A DNA stretch of 64,000 nucleotides from Hyphomicrobium sp. ghe19 (GTDB taxonomy: Bacteria > Pseudomonadota > Alphaproteobacteria > Rhizobiales > Hyphomicrobiaceae). The stretch is taken from positions 3,362,001 to 3,426,000 of the forward strand of contig NZ_LR743509.1 in assembly GCF_902712875.1 (NCBI RefSeq). Direction: 5' to 3'. Shown here piece after piece: positions 25,516-35,508 of the stretch. A program made the translations under genes and the position numbers. Position 1 is the first letter of the stretch; every line of letters begins with the position of its first letter. The notes under the pieces are model-generated. The model ran no database searches. It was not told the origin of the DNA and saw only the letters and a program-made list of their open reading frames with translations.

Positions 25516-26445
25516 ATGAAAGTGATTTTGGCGCAGCCCCGGGGTTTTTGCGCAGGCGTGGTTCGAGCAATCGACATCGTCGAACGCTCGCTCGCCCAAC
25601 GCAACGGGCCGGTGTATGTGCGCCACGAAATCGTTCACAACCGTCATGTCGTCAACGACCTCAAAGCCAAGGGCGCGCGCTTCGTCGAAGATCTGGCGGA
25701 AGTGCCCAATGGCGCGCTCACGATTTTCAGCGCTCACGGCGTGTCGCGCGCCGTCGAAGCCGACGCGAAAACGCGCCGCCTCACCGTCGTCGACGCGACA
25801 TGCCCTCTCGTGTCCAAGGTCCACAAGCAAGGCCAGCGATATTCATCGCTCGGGCGGGCTGTGATCCTGATCGGTCATGCGGGCCACCCGGAGATCGAAG
25901 GCACGCTCGGGCGCATTTCCGGGCCCGTTTACCTTGTCGAAAGCCGCGACGACGTGGCGAAACTCGATATTCCGGACGATACGCCCGTTGCCTACATCAC
26001 TCAGACGACTTTGAGCGTGGATGACACCCGAGCGACGATCGAGGCGGTGAAAGAACGTTTCACCGACGTCATTGGGCCGGAAACACGTGACATCTGCTAC
26101 GCGACGCAAAACCGGCAAACAGCCGTTCGCGACCTTTGCCGCTTCGTCGAGGTTCTTCTGGTCGTTGGAGCGAGCAATAGCTCGAACTCGAACAGGCTAC
26201 GGGAAATCGGTGCCGAATGCGGAATACCAAGCTATCTCGTCGCAGACGGTGGCGAGGTCGACCCGGCATGGCTTGCCGGAGTGAACCTAGTTGGCGTAAC
26301 AGCAGGTGCTTCGGCGCCTGATGTTCTTGTCGAAGACGTTATCGCCGCCATCGGAAGGGTCTCACCGATCGAGATCGAAATCCTCGATGGCGTCGAAGAG
26401 AAAATTACATTCCGCCTGCCGCCTGAATTGCTCGAGGCATCATGA
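25516..26445 (+). CDS. ispH: 4-hydroxy-3-methylbut-2-enyl diphosphate reductase
   Basis: A 309-residue iron-sulfur enzyme that makes isopentenyl and dimethylallyl diphosphate in the last MEP step. The three cluster cysteines are present: C12 (QPRGFCAGV), the one in [12 protein letters not shown] near 96, and the one in [11 protein letters not shown] near 195. [16 protein letters not shown] and [10 protein letters not shown] are the usual substrate-binding motifs. The chosen ATG at 25516 follows gggggttt; an in-frame start at 25471 adds 15 residues without support. It is followed by hpnH and probably shares its transcript. Confidence 0.95.
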   Translation: MKVILAQPRGFCAGVVRAIDIVERSLAQRNGPVYVRHEIVHNRHVVNDLKAKGARFVEDLAEVPNGALTIFSAHGVSRAVEADAKTRRLTVVDATCPLVSKVHKQGQRYSSLGRAVILIGHAGHPEIEGTLGRISGPVYLVESRDDVAKLDIPDDTPVAYITQTTLSVDDTRATIEAVKERFTDVIGPETRDICYATQNRQTAVRDLCRFVEVLLVVGASNSSNSNRLREIGAECGIPSYLVADGGEVDPAWLAGVNLVGVTAGASAPDVLVEDVIAAIGRVSPIEIEILDGVEEKITFRLPPELLEAS

Positions 26446-26491
26446 TCGGGAATAATGCTGGTTCGAGCGCCGCAAGAAGGAGCCCTGTCGG

Positions 26492-27640
26492 GTGGGAATT
26501 CCATTAAACCAAGCTTTGTCGGTAGGTGCCTACGTCATCAGACAGCACCTCATGGGGCGCAAACGCTATCCGCTCGTGCTGATGCTCGAGCCGCTCTTCC
26601 GTTGCAATCTCGCCTGCGCGGGCTGCGGAAAGATCGACTATCCCGACAAGATCCTCAACCAGCGCATCTCGGTCGCTGACGCACTGCATTCGATGGACGA
26701 ATGCGGAGCGCCGGTCGTCGTGCTGGCCGGCGGCGAGCCGCTGCTCCACAAGGAGCTGCCGGAGATCGTCGAAGGCGCGCTCAAAAAGGGCAAGTTCGTC
26801 ACCGTCTGCACGAACGCGCTGCTACTTGAAAAGAAGATCGATCTTTACAAGCCGCACAGCCGCTTCAACTGGTCGATCCATCTCGATGGCGACAAGGAGA
26901 TGCACGACAGGTCGGTTTGCCAGAAGGGCGTCTACGACCGGGCAATCGAAGCGATCAAGGTTGCAAAGGCCAAGGGCTTCCGCGTCAACATCAACACGAC
27001 GCTGTTCAGCGACGCGAAGCCGGAGCAGGTTGCAAACTTCCTCGACGAGATGAACAAGATCGGCATCGGCGGCATCACCATTTCGCCGGGCTATGCCTAC
27101 GAGCGCGCGCCTGATCAGCAGCACTTCCTCAATCGCACGAAGACGAAGCAGCTTTTCCGCGACATCCTCAAGCGCGGTCGTGGCGGACGCGCGTGGCCGT
27201 TCTTCCAGTCGGCGCTGTTCCTCGACTTCCTCGCGGGCAACCAGACCTATCAGTGCACGCCGTGGGGCAATCCCACGCGCACCGTGTTCGGCTGGCAGAA
27301 GCCCTGCTATCTGCTCGGCGAAGGTTATACGAAGACCTTCAAGGAGCTGATGGAAAGCACCGACTGGGACAAGTACGGCACCGGCAATTACGAGAAGTGC
27401 GCAGATTGCATGGTGCACTCGGGCTTCGAAGCGACAGCCGTCATGGATGCGGTGAAGAAGCCTTGGAAGATCGCGGCCGTCGCGCTTAGAGGCGTCAAGA
27501 CGGACGGTCCGATGGCGCCTGAAATCCCGCTCGACAAGCAGCGTCCGGCCGAGTTCGTGTTCTCACGGCACGTCGAGAACAAGCTAACGGAGATCAGCGA
27601 AGCCGAGGCCCGGGCCAAGAAGCCGGTAGCAGCGGAATAA
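26492..27640 (+). CDS. hpnH: Adenosylhopane synthase HpnH
   Basis: A 382-residue radical SAM enzyme that joins the 5'-deoxyadenosyl group to diploptene, the first side-chain step of extended hopanoids. The cluster cysteines are C38, C42 and C45 (FRCNLACAGC), followed by LAGGEPLLHKELPEIV, a typical radical SAM glycine motif, and a C-terminal cysteine-bearing segment (YEKCADCMVHSGFEATAV). It starts with GTG at 26492, 46 bp after ispH. Its last 57 bp overlap the 3' end of hpnG on the other strand. Confidence 0.95.
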   Translation: MGIPLNQALSVGAYVIRQHLMGRKRYPLVLMLEPLFRCNLACAGCGKIDYPDKILNQRISVADALHSMDECGAPVVVLAGGEPLLHKELPEIVEGALKKGKFVTVCTNALLLEKKIDLYKPHSRFNWSIHLDGDKEMHDRSVCQKGVYDRAIEAIKVAKAKGFRVNINTTLFSDAKPEQVANFLDEMNKIGIGGITISPGYAYERAPDQQHFLNRTKTKQLFRDILKRGRGGRAWPFFQSALFLDFLAGNQTYQCTPWGNPTRTVFGWQKPCYLLGEGYTKTFKELMESTDWDKYGTGNYEKCADCMVHSGFEATAVMDAVKKPWKIAAVALRGVKTDGPMAPEIPLDKQRPAEFVFSRHVENKLTEISEAEARAKKPVAAE

Positions 27641-28264
27641 TCCGCGCATCGCCCGGCGCGTTGCGTTGGCGGTCAGCAGCAGGCTCGGGAGCTGGCCCGG
27701 ACGAACCATCAATGACTTGAGGACGGCGGAAATGTCCGGCGTCCCATCAGGCTTCAGGCCGTTGACGGCCGCCGGCGGAAGCCGCTGCTTCGATGTATCG
27801 GCGATCACGCGGAGAACCGCGAACGGCAATTGATGCTCGGCGGCGAGGCGCGCAACGATGTGGCTTTCCATATCGGCCGCGAAGGCGCCGGTCGCCATGT
27901 AGAGTTTCTGCTTGTCGCCCGGCTCGGAGATGACGGCTTTCGCTCCGACGATTGCTCCGGACTCTGCGTTCGGCACCGCTTCGAAGAGGCGATCGCTCCA
28001 GCGTTCGTCCGCCATGTAGGGCGTCCCGCCGCTGACGACGGACGTGCCGACGACAATCGTTCCGGATGCCAGGCCCGGCCTTAGGCCGCCTGCGATCCCG
28101 AAACTGATGAGACCGCGGATGCCGCCATTGGCGATGGACCGCTCGATCAGTGATGCGAGGCGCTGCTCATCGCCGCCGCCGGCCAAAGCTTTCACGAACC
28201 CGGATCGTTGCGCGACCCGAGCTTCGGCCCTCAGCCCCGTTGCGGCGACTACGACCCCCCTCAT
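27584..28264 (-). CDS. hpnG: Hopanoid phosphorylase HpnG
   Basis: A 226-residue nucleoside-phosphorylase-like protein. Motifs: LISFGIAGGLRPGLASGTIVVG (the phosphate/ribose region of PNP/UDP-type enzymes), ATGAFAADMESHIVARLA (ADMES substrate motif) and FAVLRVIADTS. HpnG removes adenine from adenosylhopane to leave ribosylhopane or its phosphate, directly after HpnH. It is the last gene of the main minus-strand hopanoid operon, 47 bp after shc, and its stop codon lies inside the end of hpnH (convergent 57-bp overlap). Confidence 0.93.
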   Translation of the reverse strand: MRGVVVAATGLRAEARVAQRSGFVKALAGGGDEQRLASLIERSIANGGIRGLISFGIAGGLRPGLASGTIVVGTSVVSGGTPYMADERWSDRLFEAVPNAESGAIVGAKAVISEPGDKQKLYMATGAFAADMESHIVARLAAEHQLPFAVLRVIADTSKQRLPPAAVNGLKPDGTPDISAVLKSLMVRPGQLPSLLLTANATRRAMRGLFRCYRLLGPGLGFADLR

Positions 28265-28311
28265 TCCCTCACATCATCCCCCGGATTATCCCCTCAGCCT
28301 ATCCCATCTTC

Positions 28312-30312
28312 TTACATTCCGACCATAACTGATCGGGTATTTGAGGCTTTTAGATTGCGGTAGCGCGCCAAAGCCCACATCGGGAAGAATTTCGGGTAGC
28401 CGTGGTAGCGAAGATAGAAGACGCGCGGGAAGCCGGTTGCCGTGAAGCGCTTCTCGTCCCAGAAGCCGTCTGCCCCTTGAGTCGCGGCGAGGTAGGCGAC
28501 GCCTCTCTGGACGGCGGGATTGTCGACCTCACCGGCCGCCATCAGCCCCATGAGCGCCCATGACGTTTGCGACGCTGTGCTCGGTGCCGGGTTGTAGCCC
28601 TTGTAATCGAGGCGATAGCTTTCGCCGTCCTCGCCCCAGCCGCCGTCGTTGTTCTGGATCGCAAGAAGCCACGTGACGGCCTTACGGACCACGCTCGATG
28701 CCGGATCGACGCCCGCGGCGTTGAGCGCGCACAACACCGACCACGTACCGTAGATGTAATTCATTCCCCAGCGGCCGTACCAGCTGCCGTCTTTTTCCTG
28801 CGTCCGTTCCAGGTAGGCGACCGCGTTATCGAGAACATAGCTTTGGCCGCGGCGTTCGCCGAGTTGTGCCAGCATTGAAACGCAGCGCGCGGCGACGTCG
28901 GCAGTCGGCGGGTCGAGCAACGCGCCGTGATCGGAAAACGGAATCTGATTGAGGTATTCGTAGTTATTGTCGGCGTCGAAGGCGCCCCAGCCGCCGTTCT
29001 TGCTCTGCATGCCTTCGATCCACTCGCGGCCGCGCGCGATCGATTCGCGATATGCTTCCCCGTTGGGCTCTACGCGACCCAGGGCGCGGTCCATCGCCAT
29101 CACGACCACGGCCGTGTCGTCGGTATCGGGATAGTGGGGATTTGCGTACTGGAACGCCCAACCGCCGGGACGAATGCCTGGACGGCTCGCCGCCCAATCG
29201 CCGACAGTGTCGAGCACCTGCAACGGCTTCAGCCATTCGAGCGCGCGCGTGGCGGCCGCCTCGGCCTGTGTGTCGCCGACTTCCATAAGTGCATGCGTTG
29301 AAAGCGCCGTATCCCAGACAGGCGACAAGCAGGGCTGACAGTAGGCCTCGTCATCCTTGACGATCAGCAGCTTCTCGATCGAGCCGCGCGCGGTACGGTA
29401 ATTCGGATGATCGTGGGAATATCCGAGCGCGTCATAGACCAGCAAGGAATTGACCATTGCCGGGAAGATTGCGCCCAAGCCATCTTCGCCGTTCAGCCGC
29501 TCGTCCACGAACGCCACAGCCTTATCGATCGAGCGTTTCCGTAGCGACTTCGGGAAATACGGCTCAAAGAACCGCAGCACGCGATCTATTGCGCCGAATA
29601 TTTCCGACCACGGCGATTTTTGATGCGGGCCTTTCGGCCAGACTTTGACGTCCTCCGGCGGGATCGTGAACAGCTCGGAGATGCCGACAGCTTTCGGATT
29701 CCGCGCCCTCGGTTTCAAGGCGTTAAGCACCGTCAGCGGCACCACCACGGTGCGTGCCCAGTAGGAGATCTTGTCGAGATGGAACGGGAACCATCGCGGC
29801 AGCACCATGATCTCGACGGGCATTACCGGAACGCCGGTCCAAGGTATGGTGCCGAAAAGCGCGAGCAGGTTGCGCGTGAAAACGTTGGCGTGAGAGGCGC
29901 CCCCTTGCGAGAGGATCCAACCGCGCGCCTTCTTCATGTAAGGCTCGTCGGTGCCGACACCGATCATCTTCAGCGCATAGTAGGCTTTCACGCTCGCGCT
30001 GATGTTCGACGCGCCATCATGAAAAAGCGGCCAGCCGCCATTCTCGGACTGGATGCGGCGGAGATAATTGGCGATCTTGGCTTCGAGAGCGGCGTCCACC
30101 GGCTCGGCAAGATAGTGGCGCATCAAAACGTATTCTGCGGGGATCGTCGCGTCCGCCTCGAGTTCGAAAACGAAATGACCGTCGTCCCGCTGCAGCGCCA
30201 GCAGCGCCTTTTTGGCGGCGGTTATCGCGTTTTCGATGTCAGGCGTTGAGATCTCGCGCATCGCGCTATCGGACGGCAGGCGAGCGGAATGCGTCGCAGA
30301 GTCGAAATTCAT
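28312..30312 (-). CDS. shc: Squalene-hopene cyclase
   Basis: A 666-residue membrane-associated cyclase. The catalytic DxDDTA motif is present as DTDDTA near residue 395. Several QW repeats are visible (for example QSENGGWPLF, QSKNGGWGAFD, QEKDGSWYGRWG and QNNDGGWGEDG), and GMNYIYGTWSVL is the conserved region near the active-site pocket. Length fits the family (about 640-720). It turns squalene into hopene and hopanol. A good Shine-Dalgarno (ctgggagag) precedes the ATG, 30 bp after hpnE. Confidence 0.97.
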   Translation of the reverse strand: MNFDSATHSARLPSDSAMREISTPDIENAITAAKKALLALQRDDGHFVFELEADATIPAEYVLMRHYLAEPVDAALEAKIANYLRRIQSENGGWPLFHDGASNISASVKAYYALKMIGVGTDEPYMKKARGWILSQGGASHANVFTRNLLALFGTIPWTGVPVMPVEIMVLPRWFPFHLDKISYWARTVVVPLTVLNALKPRARNPKAVGISELFTIPPEDVKVWPKGPHQKSPWSEIFGAIDRVLRFFEPYFPKSLRKRSIDKAVAFVDERLNGEDGLGAIFPAMVNSLLVYDALGYSHDHPNYRTARGSIEKLLIVKDDEAYCQPCLSPVWDTALSTHALMEVGDTQAEAAATRALEWLKPLQVLDTVGDWAASRPGIRPGGWAFQYANPHYPDTDDTAVVVMAMDRALGRVEPNGEAYRESIARGREWIEGMQSKNGGWGAFDADNNYEYLNQIPFSDHGALLDPPTADVAARCVSMLAQLGERRGQSYVLDNAVAYLERTQEKDGSWYGRWGMNYIYGTWSVLCALNAAGVDPASSVVRKAVTWLLAIQNNDGGWGEDGESYRLDYKGYNPAPSTASQTSWALMGLMAAGEVDNPAVQRGVAYLAATQGADGFWDEKRFTATGFPRVFYLRYHGYPKFFPMWALARYRNLKASNTRSVMVGM

Positions 30313-30342
30313 AGATGCTCTCCCAGAAGTTCGAGCGTCCTA

Positions 30343-31596
30343 TCAGAAGTGCGCCGACGCCGCCAGTTTCGCGGCCGCTTCCCCCGACCTTATCGCGCCT
30401 TCAATCGTGGCCGGAAGACCGGTGTCTGTCCAATCACCCGCGAGAAGCACGTTTTTCCAACGTGTTTGCGCTTTCGGCCGCAGGGCATTCTGTCCGGGCG
30501 TTGCTGCGAAAGTTGCACGCCGCTCCTTCACGATCTGCCAGCGCGGAAGTTCCGTTTCGAGGCCCGCAATTTTCGCAACCTCGGTCCAGATCTGCCGTGC
30601 AAGAGGTTCTCTCTCGGCCTCATTGTAACGATCTGCGACGCTGACGGTGACCGACAGCCGGTTTTCAAATGCGAACAGCCATTCCGTCGTCGCGTTGACG
30701 ACGCCCGTGATCTTCGGAAGTCCGGCCGGGGGCGCGACGGCAAAATGAGCGTTCAAGATTGAACGGTATTCGGTCGGCGCGACCAAATCCGGTATCAGGG
30801 TGCGCGCGACCCAGCCTGGTACGGCGAGGATGACATCGTCGGTGCTGTTCAGTTCGACGGCGCCGTCCGCGAATTGCAGCGTGCGGGCGCGCCCATCTGA
30901 GAATTCAATCGCCCGCAACGAATGGTCAAACCGGACTTCGGCGCCGCGCTTTCCGAGAAACTGAAGGGCGGGATCGACCAGAGCCGGTCCCAGTCCGTTG
31001 GCTGCGAACAGCGGGCGGCAGGCTTTGCCGCCACGCCCCAGCGTTTCGCGGATGATCGTGGCGGCAAGCTTTGCGGAGCCTTCCGACGGATCGCAGTTCA
31101 GAGCCGCGACCAACACCGGATTCATGAGACGAGCGAAGACCAACGAACCGGTATCCACGCGTTGGCCAATCGTATCGGTGGCTTTTGCTTGGAGTAGACT
31201 TCCAACGCGAATGTAGTCGAGGGCGCGCGTGCCCGGCACGCGACGGTGTCCAGAGAAAATCCACCAGGGCAGCGGCCCGTCGTTCGGCCTCAGCGTCCAT
31301 CGCTCGCCGGACATGAAATCGCAAAATGCGAACTCGGCGTGCTGCGGATCATCAAGCAGATGCCTGCCGCCGATCGTATTCAAATACCCGAGCGCGCTCG
31401 CGTTGCCCGATAGAAGAAGGTGGTTGCCATTGTCGATCGTCAGTCCGAGCGCGGACTCGAAATACGAGCGGCAGCGTCCGCCGGCGTGGCGTGCAAGCTC
31501 GTGGACGACGACATTGCGTCCCCGTCCGACAAGCGTGACCGCCGCCGAAAGACCGGCAAGACCGGCCCCGACAATGTGAATAGTGCCGTCGCTCAT
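30343..31596 (-). CDS. hpnE: Hydroxysqualene dehydroxylase HpnE
   Basis: A 417-residue FAD-dependent amine-oxidase-fold enzyme. The dinucleotide motif IVGAGLAGLSAAVTL lies at residues 7-21 and a second FAD motif near the C-terminus reads LAGDWTDTGLPATIEGAIRSG. In the HpnCDE route HpnE reduces hydroxysqualene to squalene. The start codon begins directly after the hpnD stop with no gap, so the two are translationally coupled. Confidence 0.94.
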   Translation of the reverse strand: MSDGTIHIVGAGLAGLSAAVTLVGRGRNVVVHELARHAGGRCRSYFESALGLTIDNGNHLLLSGNASALGYLNTIGGRHLLDDPQHAEFAFCDFMSGERWTLRPNDGPLPWWIFSGHRRVPGTRALDYIRVGSLLQAKATDTIGQRVDTGSLVFARLMNPVLVAALNCDPSEGSAKLAATIIRETLGRGGKACRPLFAANGLGPALVDPALQFLGKRGAEVRFDHSLRAIEFSDGRARTLQFADGAVELNSTDDVILAVPGWVARTLIPDLVAPTEYRSILNAHFAVAPPAGLPKITGVVNATTEWLFAFENRLSVTVSVADRYNEAEREPLARQIWTEVAKIAGLETELPRWQIVKERRATFAATPGQNALRPKAQTRWKNVLLAGDWTDTGLPATIEGAIRSGEAAAKLAASAHF

Positions 31597-32439
31597 TTAA
31601 AAAATGCCGTCACGCAGAACCGCCCAGAGGACGGTGCGCTTCGAACGGCGCACATCAACGCGCGGCGCGCCCCACCCTCGTGCGATCAGTTTCTCGAGAA
31701 TGCCCCGATAGACCGTCGCCATCATGCGTGGCGATCTTACGGTACGCCGCGAAGAGCGAGCCATGATGGCTTCCGACCTATCGTAGTATTTCCGCGCCTT
31801 CTCGGCGACGCCGCGGCACACGCGATCGAGGCGCGGATCGACCAGAATATCGGCGATCGAAAGGTCTGCGAGGCCGCATTCGCGCAATGCTTCCTTGGGG
31901 AGATAGAGGCGGCCCATCGCCGCGTCTTCATCGATGTCGCGCAGAATGTTCGTCAACTGGAGCGCGCGACCGAGGTTATGGGAAAGCTCAATACCCGGCG
32001 TCTCCTCCATGCCGAAAATCCGCACCGACAATCTGCCGACTGCGGAGGCGGCGCGGTCACAATAGAGGTCGAGAACCTTCCATTCAGGGGCACGCAGGTC
32101 GCGGACGATATCCATCTCCATGCCGTCGATGACGGCGATGAAGTCTTCCTTCAGAAGACCGTATTGCGCAATCGGGCCTGCGAGATCGCGCGTGCGCGAT
32201 GTCCGCTGACCCGTTGCGTAGAGTTGTTCGATGTCGTCCCGATATTGCACGAGGTCGGCAAGGCGCACATCTCTCGAGCCGCCGTTGTCGGCGACGTCGT
32301 CGACGGCCCTGCAAAATGCATAGACGTGATACATCGCCTCGCGCTGTTCACGCGGCAGAACGCGCATGGCCGCGTAAAACGAGCTGCTTGCCGCGGCCGG
32401 CGTTTCGTCAGCAATCAGGGTGTCGACATCAGCGCTCAT
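31597..32439 (-). CDS. hpnD: Presqualene diphosphate synthase HpnD
   Basis: A 280-residue trans-isoprenyl diphosphate synthase. Both Asp-rich motifs are present: DDVADN (after YAFCRAV) and DIDEDA (after LTNILR). HpnD joins two farnesyl diphosphates to presqualene diphosphate. The start lies inside the end of hpnC (11-bp overlap) and the stop abuts hpnE, which shows one polycistronic unit. Confidence 0.94.
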   Translation of the reverse strand: MSADVDTLIADETPAAASSSFYAAMRVLPREQREAMYHVYAFCRAVDDVADNGGSRDVRLADLVQYRDDIEQLYATGQRTSRTRDLAGPIAQYGLLKEDFIAVIDGMEMDIVRDLRAPEWKVLDLYCDRAASAVGRLSVRIFGMEETPGIELSHNLGRALQLTNILRDIDEDAAMGRLYLPKEALRECGLADLSIADILVDPRLDRVCRGVAEKARKYYDRSEAIMARSSRRTVRSPRMMATVYRGILEKLIARGWGAPRVDVRRSKRTVLWAVLRDGIF

Positions 32440-33319
32440 GCGGCATCATCCTTGACGACTTCGTAAACGCTGAGCGTGTGAAAGTGCGACCCGCAATAGT
32501 GGCAGCGGCCGTGCGTGCAGCAATCATCGCAGCGTATGGTTTCGAAAGGTGGACGGACTCCGACAGCGGGTCGCGCGTCTTCAGCAGCCCGATGATCTTG
32601 CGAGCGAGGCCAACGATCACCGACGTTTCGACCGCAAGGCGCAGGTCCGTGACGCTCGACGGCAACAGCGCCGCTTCGGGAAGCATTGCCTCGGTCTTCA
32701 CGGCCAACGACCGCAGGCAAGCGCGCAGCTCCGGAGAAGACTTCGGCTCGCCCAGATCGCGAACGCCGAGCCCGCGGGAAGAAAGATCGTCGAGCGGAAT
32801 GTAGACCCGGTCGATCTTGCGATAGTCCTTACCGCAATCCTGAAGATGATTGATTATCTGCAAGGCCGTGCACAATGCATCCGAGTGCTGCCATGTGGAC
32901 TTCGGTTCACCGTGGACATCGAGGACGAACCGGCCGACCGGCATTGCCGAATAGCGGCAATAGTCGAGAAGCTCGTCCCACGTGCCGTAGCGGTTCTTCG
33001 TGACATCCTGGCGAAAGGCCTTGAGAAGATCGAGAGCGTGTTGCGCGCTGAGATTTCTCAGGCGCAGCTGTTCGCGAAGCGCGAGTGCGTCGACTGCGGC
33101 GTCGGAGCGGCCGAGCAGTGTCGCTTCGTGCGCATCGAGGATCGAAAGCTTCGATTGTGCATCGAGGGTCGGATGATCGGCTGCATCATCTGCCGCCCGG
33201 GCAAAACGATAGAATGCGAGGATCGGCGCGCGGTGACGCGAGGCAATGACGCGGGACGCGACAGGAAAATTCTCGTCACGCTCAGACTTGCCGGATTTGT
33301 ACTTTCCGTCGACCGTCAT
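32429..33319 (-). CDS. hpnC: Hydroxysqualene synthase HpnC
   Basis: A 296-residue squalene-synthase-fold enzyme that turns presqualene diphosphate into hydroxysqualene. The first Asp motif reads DDAADH after YRFARAA, and the second is the looser QDCGKDYRKID. I chose the ATG at 33319, which overlaps the hpnB stop by four bases (ATGA) and follows aggaagg; the reading frame extends upstream but would run into hpnB. It overlaps hpnD at its 3' end. Confidence 0.93.
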   Translation of the reverse strand: MTVDGKYKSGKSERDENFPVASRVIASRHRAPILAFYRFARAADDAADHPTLDAQSKLSILDAHEATLLGRSDAAVDALALREQLRLRNLSAQHALDLLKAFRQDVTKNRYGTWDELLDYCRYSAMPVGRFVLDVHGEPKSTWQHSDALCTALQIINHLQDCGKDYRKIDRVYIPLDDLSSRGLGVRDLGEPKSSPELRACLRSLAVKTEAMLPEAALLPSSVTDLRLAVETSVIVGLARKIIGLLKTRDPLSESVHLSKPYAAMIAARTAAATIAGRTFTRSAFTKSSRMMPHER

Positions 33320-34476
33320 TGCCTTCCTACTTCGGCCTGAACCCGGCCCTTCCAGAGACCTCCACGACCGCGCATATGCTGATACGCCGAATCTAGCGTG
33401 AAACCCACATAGGCCGTCGCTATAACTGGTAGCGCAAGGCCCCAAAGTGGAGAACGGTTGTAAAAGCGCAACGTCGGTTGAAAGGCGATAACCATCAGCG
33501 CGTATGTTGCAGCCCCGATAACGTTCGCCGGATAGTTCGAAAACATGGCAAATGCCAGCGGTGCCAGATAAATAAGCCCCATTCCGACGACAGTTCCGAG
33601 CAGTAGCACTGGCGAATAGTGCAGTTGGGCATACGCCGATCGCGCAACCATTCGGCGAATATCATCAAATGCAGGATAAACGCGAAGACTGGTCACGCCG
33701 TGTGAAAGTCCGAGCCAAATCGGGCCCTGCTTTTTCAACAGTTTTCCGAGAGCACAATCGTCGATGAGCGCGCCGCGGATGGCGGCGATCCCGCCAGCGC
33801 GTTCCAATGCCGTACGCTCGACCAGCATGCAGCCGCCCGCTGCCGCCGCGGTCGACGCCGTTTCGCTGTTCACCCAACGAAACGGGTAGAGCATCTGAAA
33901 GAAGAAAATGAAGGCCGGGACAAGCGCTCGCTCGGCCCAGCTTTCGCATTTGAGCTTGGCCATCACCGATGTCATGGCGCGGCCGTTCGCGCGCGAACTC
34001 GTCACCAGCGATGTCAGCATTTCCGGCGTGTAGCCGATGTCGGCGTCCGTCAGCAGAAGATAATCGGGCGCCTTCGATGACGTTGCCGCGGCTATTCCCT
34101 GATGCATGGCCCACACCTTGCCCGTCCACGCGGCAGGAAGCGGTGCGCCTTCGATGATGCTTACCTCCCTCGTCGAACCCGCAGCGATCTTGCGCGCAAT
34201 TTCGGCGGTGCCGTCGGTGCTTTGGTCATCGACAAGTACGATTGAGAATTCGCCGGGATAATCCTGCGCGACGAGCGATGTGAGGGACAACGGAAGCATG
34301 TCGGCTTCGTTGCGCGCGGGAATTACGGCCGTCACTCGCGGCCAAGCGCCCGGCCCAGCGAATTTTCCGCGCTCGAACTCCTCGCGCTCGCTGGTGAGCC
34401 AAAATCCGCCGTTGAGCAGCAGCAGGTAAATCCACGCAACGAGGCCGATCGCGGCGATGAGATCGACCGCGGTCAC
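33316..34476 (-). CDS. hpnB: Hopene-associated glycosyltransferase HpnB
   Basis: A 386-residue membrane GT2 protein. N-terminal helix (about 3-25), then VTAVIPARNEADMLPLSL, VLVDDQSTDGTAE and LLLTDADIGYTPEM (DxD), and RGALIDDCALGKLLKK, with four or so C-terminal helices. HpnB occurs in hopanoid operons but its substrate is not established. It is coupled by four-base overlaps to both hpnA upstream and hpnC downstream. Confidence 0.92.
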   Translation of the reverse strand: MTAVDLIAAIGLVAWIYLLLLNGGFWLTSEREEFERGKFAGPGAWPRVTAVIPARNEADMLPLSLTSLVAQDYPGEFSIVLVDDQSTDGTAEIARKIAAGSTREVSIIEGAPLPAAWTGKVWAMHQGIAAATSSKAPDYLLLTDADIGYTPEMLTSLVTSSRANGRAMTSVMAKLKCESWAERALVPAFIFFFQMLYPFRWVNSETASTAAAAGGCMLVERTALERAGGIAAIRGALIDDCALGKLLKKQGPIWLGLSHGVTSLRVYPAFDDIRRMVARSAYAQLHYSPVLLLGTVVGMGLIYLAPLAFAMFSNYPANVIGAATYALMVIAFQPTLRFYNRSPLWGLALPVIATAYVGFTLDSAYQHMRGRGGLWKGRVQAEVGRQ

Positions 34477-35474
34477 TTCAGATATCCCGCGTCGCGAAAC
34501 CAGCGATAGGCTTCCGCCAGGGCGTCAGCTGCGGGACGTGCCCGGTAGCCTAGCTCGCGCGCAGCTTTGGCCGAGGAAAAGAACATTTTGTATTTGGCCA
34601 TGCGCAGGCCGTCGACAGTCGCGAAGGGCTCGCGTCCCGTCATGCGGGCCATAGCTTCCACACCGTAGGCAATGGGATAGATCAGCTGGCGCGGGAGTTT
34701 GATCGACGGTGGCCTTCGGCCTGCCAGACGCGCGATTACGGCGAGCATTTCTCCGAGCGTCATGTCCTGTCCCCCCAGAATATAACGCTCGCCAATTCGC
34801 CCGTGCTTCAAGGCAGCAACGTGGCCGTTCGCGACGTCATCGACATGTACGAGATTTAAGCCCGTATCGACATAGGCGGGCATTCGGCCCGACGCTGCCT
34901 CGACGACGATGCGTCCGGTCGGCGTTGGCCGGACGTCACGCGGACCGATCGGTGTCGAAGGGTTAACGATGACTGCCGGCAGCCTCTCCTCCGAGATCAT
35001 CCGCTCGACCAGCCGCTCCGCGAGAACCTTGCTTTTCTTGTAAGCGCCGATTGCATGCGCTTCATCGAGCGGCATGGTCTCGTCCGAAGGCGAGCCATCG
35101 CCGGTTAGTCTCAGTGTCGCGACGCTGGACGTGTAGATGACGCGTTCGACGCCCGCCTTCAGTGCAGCCGCCATGACGGCACGGGTGCCGTTCGTATTCG
35201 TCGCAATGATCTCTTGCGGGTCCGGGGCCCAGAGGCGGTAGTCCGCCGCGACATGAAAAACGTAACGGGCACCGCGCACCGCTTTGTCCAGCAGTCCGGT
35301 GTCGCGAATATCGCCTTCAACGATTTCGAGGTCGAGCCCTGAGAGGTTCGCGCGATTGCTGGTCCGGCGAACGAGCGCCCGAACCGACATTCCTTCCTCG
35401 ATGAGGCGACGCGCGACGGCCGTGCCCACGAAGCCCGAGGCGCCCGTCAGAAACACGATGTCTTTTGCGGCCAA
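34473..35474 (-). CDS. hpnA: Hopanoid-associated sugar epimerase HpnA
   Basis: A 333-residue NAD-dependent epimerase/reductase of the extended SDR family: TGASGFVGTAVARRL at the N-terminus, VFHVAADYRLW, YTSSVATL and the YKKSKVLAE catalytic YxxxK. The start is uncertain. The TTG at 35474 gives the family length and clears the upstream gene by 34 bp; ATG at 35573 would give 366 residues but overlaps that gene by 65 bp and adds a non-conserved N-terminus. HpnA is found in hopanoid operons with no proven activity. Its stop overlaps the hpnB start. Confidence 0.88.
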   Translation of the reverse strand: MAAKDIVFLTGASGFVGTAVARRLIEEGMSVRALVRRTSNRANLSGLDLEIVEGDIRDTGLLDKAVRGARYVFHVAADYRLWAPDPQEIIATNTNGTRAVMAAALKAGVERVIYTSSVATLRLTGDGSPSDETMPLDEAHAIGAYKKSKVLAERLVERMISEERLPAVIVNPSTPIGPRDVRPTPTGRIVVEAASGRMPAYVDTGLNLVHVDDVANGHVAALKHGRIGERYILGGQDMTLGEMLAVIARLAGRRPPSIKLPRQLIYPIAYGVEAMARMTGREPFATVDGLRMAKYKMFFSSAKAARELGYRARPAADALAEAYRWFRDAGYLK

Positions 35475-35508
35475 TGTTCTCGCGCCCCCCGATGCGTCGA
35501 AAGTATCG

